A stretch of DNA of 64,000 bases, taken from NCBI GenBank assembly GCA_030015575.1, contig JASDDO010000001.1, positions 514,037,772-514,101,771 on the forward strand, written 5' to 3'. The notes beneath the pieces are model-generated. The model ran no database searches, was not told where the DNA came from, and worked only from the letters and a program-made list of their open reading frames with translations. A program made the position numbers and the translations under genes. Every line of letters starts with the position of its first letter. The stretch's first letter is position 1. Origin of the DNA: Agapanthus africanus (Eukaryota > Streptophyta > Magnoliopsida > Asparagales > Amaryllidaceae). Shown here piece after piece: positions 35,801-49,111 of the stretch.

Positions 35801-36850
35801 TTTGCCCTCTTACTAATCCCTTACTTTGTCTGAACTTAATACCTTCTGTACACCGTTTTAGGCTAACTGGTTTTCTTCATTCCCTACCGGTCGGCACCAG
35901 CCTATGGTTTGGAAGAAGACTATCCAATTTGCGTAATAGGTGTACCACTCCTAACCCAAGGAGTACTCACAGCCTGAGAGAAGGTGAAAAGAAAAGACAA
36001 CTGAATAGTCCTATCCGTTTTCTCCAGAACCGGAAACCATCCTCGAATAAATTCCTTCGAGTTCGTATATAACCATATGATGGTTTTGTCCAATGGAAGT
36101 GGACGTTCGTAGTAATACGGGGTGTCCTGGAGAAAAGGGTAAAAGTAGGAGTGGCAATGAGGTTCGCAACTCTGACAATCCAAAAGCCAGTGTAAAGAAG
36201 GTTCGGTTAACTTGGTCTCTGAGTCATAGTCTTAGGGTCGGGTCAATAGTCGCTGCCAGAGAGAGAGAGAAAAGAAACACTCAGCGTGCACTCTATCCTA
36301 GATCAGAATGGTTACCAATTTATCTAATCTGGAAACCTCCCACTGTACCTCAAATTCTCCTCCAAACCTGAAAGAAGAATTAGTCGGGGTCACCCGAGGA
36401 GTAAACCAACTCATCAGTGGGAATCGGGATCCAACTCTCATCGCATGATAATGTGACGGAATCCGCTCACGTTATCACACTCCAGAAGGTATGCGCATAC
36501 CTGGCAAGTTTCAGTTCTTTTGAAACTCCCGATGTGATTTTTACCCCATGCTCTTATGACCTTGGCGTGAGGTCAAAATGTCATAAGTCACATGTCAAGT
36601 TCTGCCCATCATTGTCCAGGTTAATTTGAACCCACCCGTACATACCCTTGACGTAGGCCAAAATAGTAGTACGACTGTCCCAAACCAACGCATCTATCTA
36701 TGCAACAGATAAATACCCGGCAACTACCAAACACTATGCCTTGGCGTGAGGTCAAAATACATAGCTTGAATACTACCGAATATTTAACTGAAATGATGGA
36801 GAGCTACGAATGGTTTCTGGCGAAAACCTTTAACGTAATGAACTTGATAT
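32867..36850 (-). pseudogene. Unreadable pol remnant of copia C
   Basis: No ORF of useful length. The only sure relic is at the end: minus-strand codons near 32995-33036 read NIEADPLTEAIP and then stop, the end of copia RNase H, matching NTADPLTKAIP of copia A. Near 33190-33260 GGGCAGTATTTTGGAC corresponds to the GGAVCW block. The rest is assumed to be decayed RT, integrase and protease from position and length only. Confidence 0.6.
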
Positions 36851-38543
36851 CGTTGAAGGAACGGATAGCTTTTTAGAAAATATAGTGACGAAAACCTTTA
36901 CTAAAGAGGTCACTCCCGGTGAAGGGATCTCGGCTCTTTCCCCGTAGAATGGGGTGCAGGATATTCCAAATGAATACCACGGTGCAAAGCAAAAGTAATC
37001 GGCTATAGTGAAGTTAATGCCCTGACGCAAACTTCTGTCCAAGGGGTCACTCCCGGTGAAGGGATCTCGGCCCTTGCCTCGTCGACTGAGGAGCAGAATA
37101 TTCCAAATGAATACCACGATGCAAAACAAAAGTGAACGTCCTTGCAATAACAGCTTTTTGAAAAGTGTTCCAACAACATCAGAATAGGTTTGTTTAACTT
37201 GCATTGATCCGAATCAATGCAGTCCCATCAATTGATCACACCACAAAGAACGAAAATATACTGACATACGTATATGCCATCCGCATTCGCCACTGGGTCC
37301 CGTCATCACCCGTTAGGTTAGCTTACTAACGGCAGAGCGGGGACTGGACTAGCGCGGATGAAAAACATATACAACATCTACTAATATATATACCAATATA
37401 TTATATTTCGCTCAAGGCGTGAATAAAATGCAACATCACAGAAATGTACAGCATCACAGAACAATACAGATATCTGGGATCCCCGGGTTTTACAGAGCCA
37501 CTACTGAAACCCGACGTTCCCCTGGTCGTGTGGATAGCCTGTGCAATGAAATCCTAGACCCCTACGGGCGCGGCAAGTTACCCGCCAAAACCTGAAGCGA
37601 GGCAGCCCCCTTCAGCGCCGTGAATGGACCACCCAGCACTTCACGGAATCCGGTAACTTGGGCACCCCTCCTGGGTCAACCTGTACCCCCTACGAGTGCG
37701 GCGAATAGCCCGCCAATTCCAGACAGAAGCCCCCTACGTCTCAATGCCCTGAGATGCGGGCTTGTTGCCCTCCAGAACCCGGCTATCCGTGCACCCCACC
37801 GCGGGGTAATCCTAGTACAGAAAGTAAAATATACATACAACGGGTACATCGACCGCAACCAGGTCGTGCCCCAAAAGAATAATACAAACCGGCAGTGACG
37901 GCAGTCCACATGTCGGACACTCGTCCCGCAACAACAAATGTACATATATAAACAAAACTGTACTAGCATTGCATCCAGGCTATCCCCACGACCGATCCGC
38001 AACAACACAGCAAATACATAGAACATCAACGTGAAGGTCACGTTCGCAAATCCGTCTAACCGGGCTATAACAGTTAGACAGGATTTACCGATCGAGTGAT
38101 ATTCACGGTCGCAGATATAATGTAAATACTGTGAAAAAATGTGTTTAAAATATCCGATCGATCAAATTATAACAAGTGGGCCCCAAAGCAATACTGTAGT
38201 AGTTACAGAAATTATGAGCCCAATTTTAATGTCCCAAAAACCCTATTTTCACAACAGAAGCCCAATGGAAAAAACCAGCCCACTGATCCCTTCAATCGGC
38301 CGTGGAATCGCGGCTCCATGTAGGGTTATGCCGCGGTTCCGCGCTTCGATGAAGGGAACAGTGTATCGTATTTTTCCAGTGGCCTTAATTCTTCTAGTAA
38401 AGTACTTTTATACAACCTGAAAAATTTTTAGAGACCAAAAAATTTCAACAGAAAACTGTCGGGACAAAATACGGGTTTTTGGACATTTCGATCGATCGGA
38501 ACTGAAAAACACATTACACAAAGCTAGACTATGTTAATGGCAA
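36851..38543 (-). other. Leader of copia C with duplicated module
   Basis: Non-coding. Minus-strand module copies lie near 37125-37030 and 37000-36890 (GCTTTGCA, hairpin GGTATTC/GAATATCC, CTGCACC, CCGAGATCCC, TTCACCGGGAGTGACC). A segment near 37275-37375 with CCGTTAG...CTAACGG is shared with copia B (about 42845-42930) but absent from A. The CCGCGG-type module is at 38299-38341, about 215 nt from the PBS. Confidence 0.7.
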
Positions 38544-38556
38544 GGCTCTGATACCA
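38544..38556 (-). other. Primer-binding site of copia C
   Basis: The plus strand shows GGCTCTGATACCA one base before the right LTR, the reverse complement of TGGTATCAGAGCC. This fixes the element's orientation as minus and the primer as initiator tRNA-Met. Confidence 0.95.
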
Positions 38557-38557
38557 C

Positions 38558-40846
38558 TGTAAGTGCACGGCGGCGCCCCGGCCGTCAAACCGACGGCCAA
38601 ATGCGGAAGCGGTGAAAAACTTTAATTTTGCGAACTTTGCAAACCGGCACCACCGCGCACTAAACCCCGGATCGGGCCATTAAACTAGTTCTAGCTAATT
38701 ACAAGACGGGTTAGAGATATACGGACTGATCCGAGTCCTCCGGTCTTCATCTCCACTCCGATCTCCTCGCGGAAACTCCGGTCGTCGCCTCCTCGCCGGA
38801 AGGGCACCACATCGCCTGTTTCTTTTACGGGCTCCCGCCTCTATACCGAGGCAACTCGGGCGCGAAGTAGGCTAGCCGACGCGTCCAAGATTTGCTGTAG
38901 AATAATGTAGAATCGTTGTCTCTTTGGGGTTAATGAGGTTGCCAAGATGGAGGAATTTGTGCACAATGATTTTCATTGATGGATGCTAAGAGAAAATGAG
39001 CATGCCATCTCAAAATGGAGCTCGGCCAGCCAACTCAAAATGAGCTCACTGGAAAAAGGAAGCAAGCACTCACAGGAAACATGCAAGTGGGAAGTATATA
39101 TAAATTAATTAAAACCATGCATCAAAAACCCATACTCCTCAAGAATCTCCAGCACACACATTTATAATTCATTTCTTACTAAAGGAAATTAATCCACACA
39201 ATTAAACAATACACACTCCATACTTCAAACAGTGGCCGGCCATACATCCATCACAAAAAGTGGCCGGCCCCACCACTAAAACCATACTCATACATGTCTT
39301 AATTAATGCATCATGGAGCAAAGATACAATCAAATCAAAACTTATGCAATAAACCCCTCCACAAAATGTTATTTGCACAATTGCAAATAACCCCCTTCAT
39401 CGGAAAAGTCCGGCCGGGAAAGAACAAAGGAAAACCGGCCGGAACGGAATGCAAACTGGCAACTCCAGAAAACTGGTCCCGTAATAAATTACAGGAAAAC
39501 CCCGATACTGTGCATACACACCCGCATCTGTATTCCGACCGGATACAAATGCAATGAGACAAAATCTACACTGTACTGTACTAGGATCCGGCTTAAACCA
39601 AAGCCGGCTAGTAATATCCGTCCGATCCTGATCCGTGCAATATCGCACGTATCTGATCGAACCCTGCCATATATCCATACGGCCTTTAGTACAAAACCGT
39701 CCGATCCTGATCCGTGCAATACCGCACGTATCTGATCGGACCCTGCCATATCTCCATACGGCCTCTACAGCGTTTCGCCCGAAAGCTGAGTAACTGAAAG
39801 TGTGGTGGACTCTAAAGACTCGTCAATACTATGGCTGTGGATTTAACCACTAGCACGTCAGAGGTATAAGCCAATACATAACGGGCCACCAGCTATTGAT
39901 CAAAAGGGACGTCGATGAGCGAGCTCATCCTGACACCCTACTGAGCCTGTCAGTGACAATATCCGTACAGTCCGGTCCGTTCGTCTATGAGCATCGCATG
40001 TCGGGCCTAGGGGTTGGTAAAAGTCAGACCCCCAAAAGCGGTACAAGTCGTGTCGGAGTGTAGCCCAGAACACCCTGAGATACTACTGGAATACCTACCA
40101 GTAAATCTCCTGCCTTGGCCAAGGACTTTGTGTAATGGCTCTCCTAGACACAGCGCGACCTCACCCCCAATACCGGGAGAGACGAACCCCCGAAGATCCG
40201 CTCACTGCCTCCATGTGGCTCGGGACTGTACCCAACTAAAACCTGTTTGCACGACTCCTTTGAGCCGTGGTAGGGTAGTAATCAAAGTACAGTGGGAACT
40301 CACACGAGACAAATGACGATCCCCAGGTCGATGAACTAACCTGTACACATGTCACCAGGGAACTGCTATCTGACGTCAGGTATAAGACCAACTAGCATGT
40401 TCCCGGCGAGTCCTGTCCGGTGTACTCATAACCTAATGAGCACCTGTATACATCTTAGGTGAACCAACTGACACCAGTGGCTTGTGAGACCGGCCACCGC
40501 CCCTCGTCGGGGTCTCGACTGTATACACTAGTCTACTCTGGAGAATCGATACCCTGTCTCGAAACTCCTACGACTAGGGACCTTTTAAGGATGTGCTTAT
40601 AGACTCCAGCTCTCACTTATATGATCGCCCTCATACTGCTGGCAGTCAAGCAAGAATCCAAGGGGCTCTATCAACGTGTAATAGCGACCTGTCAGGTCAC
40701 CTAAAGCAGTACACGATGATAAAGGTAAACCAGATAGCAAACTATCATCTCGAGTAAGACTGTCATACCGGGATAGGTCCTCCCTCAATCATTGCAATCA
40801 CGTGCCTGTGATCCAATAATTGACTCTGAGGGCACTATCTCCAACA
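38558..40846 (-). repeat. 5' LTR of copia C
   Basis: 2289 bp, almost identical to 30579-32866. Differences seen by eye include a two-base indel in a run of A near 39280, a one-base indel near 40014 and about eleven single-base changes. Confidence 0.93.
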
Positions 40847-40851
40847 GCTTT

Positions 40852-40964
40852 CGTCTTACCTCTAGTAACGATCTTGCATTAGGGTTTCTCGGCACATAGA
40901 AAAATTTGATTTTGGCATGGTTGATGCCTTGTGTAACCTCTTGAGTGTGACTAGGATCTCTACA
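40852..40964 (+). repeat. 5' LTR of copia B, last part
   Basis: Sequence after copia C's TSD matches 48995-49106 of the 3' LTR and ends CTCTACA directly before the PBS (40966). Confidence 0.9.
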
Positions 40965-40965
40965 G

Positions 40966-40978
40966 TGGTATCAGAGCC
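40966..40978 (+). other. Primer-binding site of copia B
   Basis: TGGTATCAGAGCC, one base after the LTR end, as in copia A. Primer is initiator tRNA-Met. Confidence 0.95.
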
Positions 40979-43900
40979 TAGCTATAGCTTTAGGCGATGT
41001 GTAGACGATGTTAGAAATCCGATTGAACCCCGAAACCCTAAACTTGACCCCTTTCTGTACATTTTCTGAAATTGTGGAATTTTGTGAATTAAAAATTGTC
41101 AAAAAATTTAGCAGGGTTTTGTAGGAGTTACTGTGCAGCACGTGACCTCAACTCGACCAATGTGCCGCAAAACAGCGGCCCCACCCTGGCTTGCGCGGCG
41201 GTTCCGCGGCCATAATGGCGAATCTTGCCACGTAGTTTGCACAGTAATTTCTTTCTGTAAGTGCTGTGTTTTCTGGGAATTTTTAACTTCTACTCAACAG
41301 TTGAGTTTTCTGGGTTGTTTTGGGGACTCGATGATTTGATCGGATTATTTAACTTTGTTTATTATGTTTTTTCGGGTAATTTTTTAGAAACTGTTAAAAA
41401 GTTCGAACGGATATCAATAACTCATTTTTTCCCCAGTCGGAAATTTTTTCAAAAGTTGGATTTTTCCGTAGTTTAAGAACGTCTAAGTAGTGCAAGTAAC
41501 GCGATGGACCCTCTAGAAGACAACAAACCTTAACTCGATTATGTGACCATCTTGAACTGCCTTTCGAACCTTAGGGTTTGAGGCAGTACGGCGTGCCACA
41601 TGTGAGGCGTTGGCTTGACCCTTCTACGGCTGGACCGTTGATACTGTGGCATGAAATGGATGTTTTTAAACTCCCCTCAAGTGTTGAGCTATTTGGGAAA
41701 ACTTGGGTGTTTGATTATTCGATCGGAAAGTTTAACATTGTCTATTTATCTGGAATATGATACAATATTTGGAATCCACAAGTAGTTATGAGATAACTAA
41801 TTTGAATATTATAAACATAGCAGTTTAGTCTCATTTGATCGGTTGCCACGTGATTTTGATGTGATCAAAAGTCTGTCGCAATCACGTTGCGTACGCGGAT
41901 ACTCACCGGGTAAACTTAATAGATAGCCATGCCCCATAGCCTCGACCAAGTGACTGTAGGAGAACCCCGTCGCCAAAAGCATCCGTTCGGGTGCTCGCGA
42001 CAGCGGTGTCCCGCCTTAGTGCACTTCGTCGACGGTATCGGGGGTGCGGCCGTCTACTAAAGTTTGCGACGAGCATTCGTTCAGGATGTCGGGAATCTTG
42101 TTGAATTGCCCAACTTGATATTGAAAAGAGTTTTCAATAATGAGACTAAAATGCGGGGTTCGTAATTGTTAGGCATGCGATGTCTAAAGAGGTTGCGGAT
42201 TCCAACTGTTGTAGTTTTACACTTTTTTTTCTGCGACCGTAAGTGTAATATGTGATATCGCCGGTTTCGTTGCTATATGTCAACGACAATTGGGATGGGC
42301 ATATTTACTTACGTTGATGACATGTGATGTTATGTGTTGCTGGATATGTTATATTGGATCGTCATGTTTGAATAGCCGGGGTTTTTTTTATGTGAGATGA
42401 GTGTTTTATTCATCTTTCATTCATGTAAAAAACTTGTATGTAATATTCTTTTATTGGGGCACTTCCGGGTTGAGGATGATGTCACCATTATATATTATTT
42501 ACTTTTCCGCATTAGGATAGACCCAAGGCGGGGAGCATAAGTAACTGGGTTCTAGGGTCCAGAGGGAGACCATCTCAAGGAGTCGAGTCCAGGTCTCCTA
42601 ACTCTAGAATTGGTAGGGTTAATTGCCGCTCTCGTAGGGGTCTAGGGATGTGGGATTGGCTATTCATCACGACCGTGGAATCCGTGTTTTATACAGGCTC
42701 AAAATAAAACACGGACGTCCAAGTATATCCAATATTTCATATGATATTTTCTGCTACGTTATCTGTGATGTGATCATGTGATTTGTTCAGATAGATATTG
42801 TATATAGTATATATGATATATTATATAGACGTTGCTTATGTTTTACACCCGTGCTAGCCCTGCCCCACTCTGCCGTTAGTTACCTAACCTAACGGTGCAG
42901 ACGGGACATCGAGGTGAATGCGGACGGCATAAGTGTACGTTGTATTTATCTGTGATGTTTAGGTGGACTTAAATGACGGGTCATTCATTAATAAGATTAA
43001 TGAAAGAAAATAAACCTAAAAGATGTTGTGAAATCGAATTTCAAAATAAAATCAGGTAGCTCTAGTTGTTGCTTTGCATAGCGGTGTTCCTTGTAGAACA
43101 TCCAGCACCTTATTCGATAAGGAAAGAGCCGACGATCCCTTCACCGGGAGTGACCTCTTTAGCAATAACTAGCAGATGCTACAACCTTCGGTTTTTCTTT
43201 TGACTGCTTTTCTAGTTCTTGCTTTGCATAGTGGTATTGTGAATATCCTGCACCTCATTCGACGAGGAAAGAGCCGAGATCTCTTCACCGGGAGTGACCT
43301 CTTTAGCGAAACTAGCAAAAGCCTCAAAAACACTCCATTTAAAACCATTTGATTCCGCAACAAGATCAAGTTCAAAGCGTTAAAGGTTTTATTAAAAACC
43401 ATCCGCAGCCCTCCGTCATTTTAGGAAGTAGAGTACTTAGTATTCGTGCTGTGTTTGTTGACCATAGTCAAGGCACAATGTACGGTAGCTAAGTGATGTC
43501 TTCCTACACCGCATATGATGCGATTAGTTAGGACAGTCGCGTGACTTTGTTGACCTTAGTTAAGGGTCATGTGGGTGGGTCTAATTAATCACGAAATGAC
43601 GGGTAGAACTTGACTAGTGCTTATAATTTGTTGACCATAGTTAAGGTCATAAGTGCTAGGGGTAAAAACCTTTATCAGGAGTTTCAAGTGTTGAAATTTG
43701 CAATGAGATTGCATACCTTCTATATGATAGTTGGATCCTGATACCCACTGCGAGTAATTGTTACTCCTGGGAGAGTTTTGCACTTTACAATTAGCCGATC
43801 AAGTAGGTGTCTAGAAAGGCGTCAACGGGGTTATGCCCCTGGGAAAACGAGGTTTATTTTAATTAGGTCTGTGCGAAAGCACGGGGAACCTCTCTCAAAG

Positions 43901-44097
43901 TACCGGCACTGGCCTGGCTGAAAGATTGGCGAACTTGTAGAGTGTAATTAATCCCGGCTAGTCTTTCCTTTTAGGGTTTGAAGGAGGACTTGATAAAAAC
44001 AGTGGGAGCCATCCTGATTAGATAAAATATATAACCAATCTAATCTTGTAAGAGCGCACGCAGAGTGTTTTCTTCTCTTTCTCTCCAGGTAGCGACC
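40979..44097 (+). other. Non-coding leader of copia B
   Basis: The order parallels copia A: CCGCGG module (41163-41211), hairpins ACTCAA/TTGAGT (41292-41306, loop CAG) and CTCAA/TTGAG (41676-41688, loop GTG), the module pair (43069-43330), TTTCAA/TTGAAA (43682-43696, loop GTG), and the 3' splice-site-like tract before ATG 44098. A segment of about 370 bp at 41783-42150 is extra compared with A. No gag is seen. Confidence 0.75.
41783..42150. other. Extra segment in copia B leader bounded by inverted repeats
   Basis: Absent at the matching place in copia A. The inner 327 bp (41824-42150) begins TTTAGTCTCATT and ends AATGAGACTAAA, a 12-bp inverted repeat. It also contains small hairpins: TAGTTAT/ATAACTA (41783-41799, loop GAG), TTTTGAT/ATCAAAA (41854-41870, loop GTG) and TATTGAAAA/TTTTCAATA (42119-42139, 9 pairs, loop GAG). 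Its centre is more GC-rich than its surroundings. No clear target duplication was found, so it may be a decayed MITE or simply a leader part lost from A. Confidence 0.55.
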
Positions 44098-46870
44098 ATG
44101 TCACGCCTTAATCAAGATAATAATATAGATGTATTGACCGAACCCGCTTGTTATACTGAGCTGGGGAACGTTGGTCCCGCTCCAACTTATAATTGTTATA
44201 AGACCGAGCAGGAATTAGGGGAATACCAGGATTCCCATGCCGCCCAAACGAAGAAAGTGCATTATGATGCATCTTCTTCGGGTGTGTTCATTACAAAGAA
44301 CTGTTTCTCTGTATCCTCTATGTCCTGGGTATTAAATACCGGATCAGGATCCCAGATATGTAATCTGTTACATAGGGCTACGGAAAGGTAGAGAACTGAG
44401 AACGGGTGATAAGTTTCATGAGACAGAAAACGGTACAAGTGTTGCAGCCAAGTCTGTTGGTTACTATCACCCTGTATTACCAAAATACACCAATTCTGAA
44501 CGAATGTTATTAGATACCGAACCTGATATACAACATCATATTAGTCTCTTTATTTACTAAAGAAAGGATATAATTTTGTATTGTTGGATAATGTTTTGAA
44601 CATTTCCTATATCAATAGTTGATCGGTTCAGGCACGTTATCTAAAAGCATTGACATTCTAAATCAAACTACAGTTCTTAGTATATAGAACACACACAAAA
44701 GGAAGAGTTCAGAAATGAACGAATTCTTCTTAAGGCAATGTAGACTAGGTCATATCAATGCGACCCGACTAGCTAAGTTACATTTAGATGCATATTTAAA
44801 TCAGTTTGAATTTACATCTTGTAAAACTTGCCAGTCATGTCACAAAGATAAGATGACCATAGCTCTGTTTACTCGAAACAGAGAAAGAGTTAGTAAACTC
44901 TTGAGACTGATACATAGTGATGTATAAAGGTCCCCAGTCTACATATGCCAAGACTGATTCTTTGTACTTCCTTGCATTCATTGATGATCTCTCAAGATTC
45001 GGACACATGTTCCTGTTGAAACACATGTCTAAAGCTTTTGAGAAATTCAAAGAAAATAAGTTAGAAGTAGAGAACCAAAAATGGGTATAAGTATCATGTC
45101 CTTTGATGTGATCAGGGAGGAGAATACTTGAGCATGGGACTCCTGGACTATTCTAAAGGAGAATGAGATTCTCTCTCAGCATTACTCCTCCGTATACACC
45201 ACAGCACGTCGGTGTATCGAGGCGGAGCAATCACACCCTATATGATATGGTGCGCTCTATGATGAGTACTGCTGAGTTACCTGTTTCCTTTTAGGGGTTA
45301 TGCACTTAAGAATCTGCATACCTATTGAGTTAGGTTCGAATCAGATCACTGCCTACCACTCCATATGAGATATGGTATGGGAAGAGCCCATCTCTTAAGT
45401 AAATTAAGATTTAGGATTGTCCGGCCTATGTCAAAAGCAAAATCCGGACAAGATCGAGGCAAGGACAGTTCTGTAGAACTGGAAGGAGTTCCAGTTATAC
45501 AAACTACAGCTGATGATTTGATAGAATCAAAGGATTCAATAGTCTCCGATGAACCTCAGCCTCTCCGCCGATCTAGCTGGGTTCTTCATCCGCCTGAGAG
45601 ATATTTCGGTTTCTCGATGACAGTGGGAGCGAGGATTGAATCATGAGATGATGACCCAACTAGTTTCGAGCAGGCCATCGAGAGTAGGGACTCTGTAAGA
45701 ATGGCTGGATGCTTAGCGATCTGAGATAGAATCCATGTACACCAACAAAAGTATGGACTTTGGATGTTGTATCTGAAGGGTTAAATCCCCATCAGGAGCA
45801 AGTATATCTTGAGAAGATTACTTGGTGTAGATGGAAAAGTTGAGACATTCAAAGCTAGACTTGTTAGTGGTTTTCGTCATCGACCAGGCGTGGAAAATGA
45901 TGAAACCTTTTCCGGTGGCTATGCTTAAGTCCATCTGGATCCTACTTGCCACGGCTACATACCATGACTACGATATCTAGCGGTTGGGTGTCATGACTGC
46001 TTTTCTAAATATTGATTTAGAAGAGAACGTCTATAAGTAAACAGCCAGAGGGCTTCATAAACAGTGGGAGCAGCGGAAACGTGTGCAAGTTGCTTTACAG
46101 ATTAAAGCAGGCATCGCGGAGTTGGAACGTCTGTTTTGATATGGTAGTCAAAGAGTTTGACTTCATCAAAATGGTAGATGAACCTTGTATATATAAAAGG
46201 GTAGTAGAGAGTAAGGGGGTGATCCTCGTAGAGTACGTGTACAACATACTCTTGATAGGAAAAGAGTTTCCTATGCTACGCTCGGTCAATCTCCTCTTAT
46301 CACATGGATTCTCCATATAGGATCAAAATGATACCTCCTAAATCCTGGGTTTTGGATCTATGAAATAGATCTAAATGGATGTTAGGAATCTCACTAGTTG
46401 TAATGAGATGGTATCAGTTGATCCTGGGGAGAATCACTGGAAAGGTTCCAGGGTGATAAGGACGACTGAATGTCAGTCGCAGGCATTGTATTTACCCTCA
46501 GTGGAGGGACGGTATGTTGGAAGAGTTCCAACCTAGATACCGTGGCACACTAGAAGATAAAGGTTGGTGACATCGCTATCAAAGATACTACCAAAGAGGA
46601 AGTTTGGGTGTATATAAGTTCATGAGATGAACTAGGTTCCTACCATTGTGTGACAATGGAAGTGTGGCTTTAGCCCAGGAACCCCGGTCCTATCAGTGAC
46701 CCAGACATATTCTGAGGCAGCATCACCTGATCATGGAGATAGTTGATCTCCAGGGTGATCGAGGTTAGGAGAGTAGACTCAGAGGACAACACGGCGGATT
46801 CACTCACAAAGGCCCTTTCCCAGAGAGACACTATTATGGGATGGTTGAGTATGAGATACTACAACCACTG
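44098..46870 (+). pseudogene. Decayed pol of copia B
   Basis: Colinear with copia A pol: SWVLNTGSGSQ at the protease site (DTG changed to NTG), the zinc-binding block (FFLRQCRLGHINATRLAKLH ... CQSCHKDKM), integrase scraps to about 45420, RT with QASRSWNVCFDM and YVYN where YMDD is expected, and RNase H scraps to about 46870. There are many frameshifts and stops. It still contains the roughly 49 bases of RT that A lacks. Confidence 0.88.
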
Positions 46871-46885
46871 CTACAGATGGCCCTA

Positions 46886-46900
46886 GTGCAAGTGGGATAT
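46886..46900 (+). other. Polypurine tract of copia B
   Basis: GTGCAAGTGGGATAT directly before TGTTAG of the 3' LTR. Confidence 0.82.
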
Positions 46901-49106
46901 TGTTAGTTATATGTATGCCCTAGAGGCCATTACTATACATGAGATGTATATTGTATTGGATGCTGGGACATATATAGGTAGGACTTTCTTGCTGGACATG
47001 ATAGTACGCTATCTGGTTGCTCTTTATCTTAACATGTACACTTGCAGTCTCTCTATTACATGTTGATAAAGCCCTTAGGATGTGTGCTCGACTTCCAGGA
47101 CTATGATGCAGATCATACTAGTGGGGCCTGGGTAGTCAATGAGTACATCCTTCAATGTTCCTAGTCGTGGGAATATCGAGACGGGGCATCGATATACCAG
47201 AGTAGACTAGCGTATATCTTCTCGATCCATGTGATGGCCGATGGATGATCCCATATCCATTGGTGTTTGACATCAGAGATAGTATGCGGGTGCTCAGTGG
47301 TGACTAGGTACACTGAACGGACTCGCCGAGAACTCCCAGATGGTATTATACCTCACGTCAGATGGCAGTTCTCTGGTGACACTGGTACAGCTTAGTCTGT
47401 TGACCCGAGATCGTCATAGAGTCTTGTGTGTCTCCCACTGTGCTTTGATTTCCACCCTACCACGGCTCTATTGAGGCGTGCAAACAGGTAGTTTTTAGGT
47501 ACAATCCCGATTCACATGGAGGCAATGAGCGATAGGAGGGGATTCGTCTCTCCCGGTATTGGGGGTTGATGTTGCACTATGCTCGACTGGCCATAACAGG
47601 AAATCCCTGGCCAGGGTTGCACTGATTTACTGGTAAGTGTTATCAGTAGTTTCGTGCTTGTTATGGACCTTACATCGGCATGACTTATCAAGCTACTGGG
47701 GTCTGACGTTTACCACCCCTAGGCGAGATATGCAACATATCAGACGAACAGACTGGACTGTGCGGTAAGTGTTACCGGTTGGATTCACAGGAGTGTGAGC
47801 AGGCTTGCTCGTTGATTTTCTGATCGCTCAATACCCGGGTGGCCGTTACGTTTAGCAGACCGCTTGCGGCTTGTGGGTGTTTGATATGATCATCACCTAC
47901 TGCCGGCGTATTGACGAGTCTTTAGAGTCCTACACAGGGGTTTCCTGGCTCAAGCGAAACGAAATAGGAGCGCATATGAAATATGTGCGGGACCGAGAAT
48001 AATACCAGTATGTGATACTGTATTCTATTCTCGCGATTTGTATCATCATACGGTTATATGCGATATAACCGGGTTACCGAATCAAGTGTTGATTCGATAT
48101 ATTGATACACTACATATTAGTCGGTTATATGCGATATGACCGGATCATTAAATCAAGTATTGATTTAATGATTTAATGTATAATTATATATTTGATATAT
48201 TACTTTACATTAACTAGTATTTGTTCACTTAAGATTGATTTTCTCACTTGATGTGCACAAGTTGTATATATGATATATGTTTGTGCACTAGTTTGTATCA
48301 TGATTGATGATACATGCAAACTTGGGTGTGTGTATGACTTACACCATGTTTAGGTTAATGGTTAGGGTTTTATTTGTTTTATTTATTTTGGCAAAAATAA
48401 AATGGTGGCTTTCTTTGTTTTATGCTTGAAGCTTCATGAAGCTTTTTAGCATCTTTGAAAAGTCTAACCATTTTATTTTGTTCTTTGACCTAACCATCAA
48501 CCTAAACTCTAGTTTAGTCTCTACAATGGTTTACTCACCCATGGTTGCAACATGATAGACTTCACTTGATTATTCATTTTAGATAATTCATTATTCATAT
48601 TCTTTTCTTCTTCATCTTCTTCTTGAAGTGAAGAAAGCTTTCTTAAAAATTTTCAAGTGAAGAAAAAGAGTGAGAAATCCAAATCCAAAGTGAACCCACT
48701 TCCTATTTCTTCATCCTCTACCACTTGCCATGTTGTATAGGGTGTTCTCTTCACAAAGTTCTTGACCAAGTGAAGGAATAGCTTGAGTTTGAGTCTCCCC
48801 GACGTAGATCATCTTCGGCCTCGAAGTCTACGACCTAGCCCGCTCTTTTCTCCGATGAAACCAACGCTAGGGTTCGGGATCCTGATGATCGCAGCGAAGG
48901 AACGTCAACACGGAGCTTTAGAAGTAAAGGACCGGATCTACAAAGGTTGTATTCCCATTCACTTAGTAGCAAAGTAGCTTGCTTGCTTACTTTCTCCTTA
49001 CCTCTTGTAACGATCTTGCATTAGGGTTTCTTGGCACATAGAAAAATTTGATTTTGGCATGGTTGATGCCTTGTGTAACCTCTTGAGTGTGCCTAGGATC
49101 CCTATA
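46901..49106 (+). repeat. 3' LTR of copia B
   Basis: 2206 bp. Its hairpin arms improve on those of the 5' LTR in two places: 47970-47988 (GCGCATAT/ATATGTGC, a C-G replacing a T-G pair) and 48051-48071 (CGGTTATAT/ATATAACCG, all Watson-Crick). The LTR ends CCCTATA and is followed by GCTGA. Confidence 0.92.
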
Positions 49107-49111
49107 GCTGA

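Larger units (their letters stand above)
30579..40846 (-). mobile_element. Copia element C, young insertion, gag-less and pol-decayed
   Basis: Minus-strand element: 5' LTR 38558-40846, PBS at 38544-38556, internal region 32867-38543, polypurine tract just right of 32866 and 3' LTR 30579-32866. TSD is GCTTT (30574-30578, 40847-40851). The LTRs show only about 11 substitutions and two small indels over 2288 bp by eye, yet pol is unreadable and gag is absent. It must therefore have been moved recently by proteins supplied from elsewhere. It belongs to the same wide group as A and B (shared LTR core and leader module). Confidence 0.92.
28496..49106 (+). mobile_element. Copia element B, gag-less, with copia C inside its 5' LTR
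   Basis: 5' LTR 28496-30578 plus 40852-40964, PBS at 40966, leader to 44097, decayed pol 44098-46870, polypurine tract 46886-46900 and 3' LTR 46901-49106 (ending CCCTATA, a change from CTACA). TSD is GCTGA at 28491-28495 and 49107-49111, inside the Tat gag. Without copia C it is about 10.3 kb, like copia A. LTRs differ by roughly 2-3 percent by eye. Like A it has no gag. Confidence 0.92.

Noticed and set aside
41824..42150. Call as a MITE
   Set aside because: No flanking target duplication was found, and copia A differs on both sides of the segment, so insertion cannot be told from loss.
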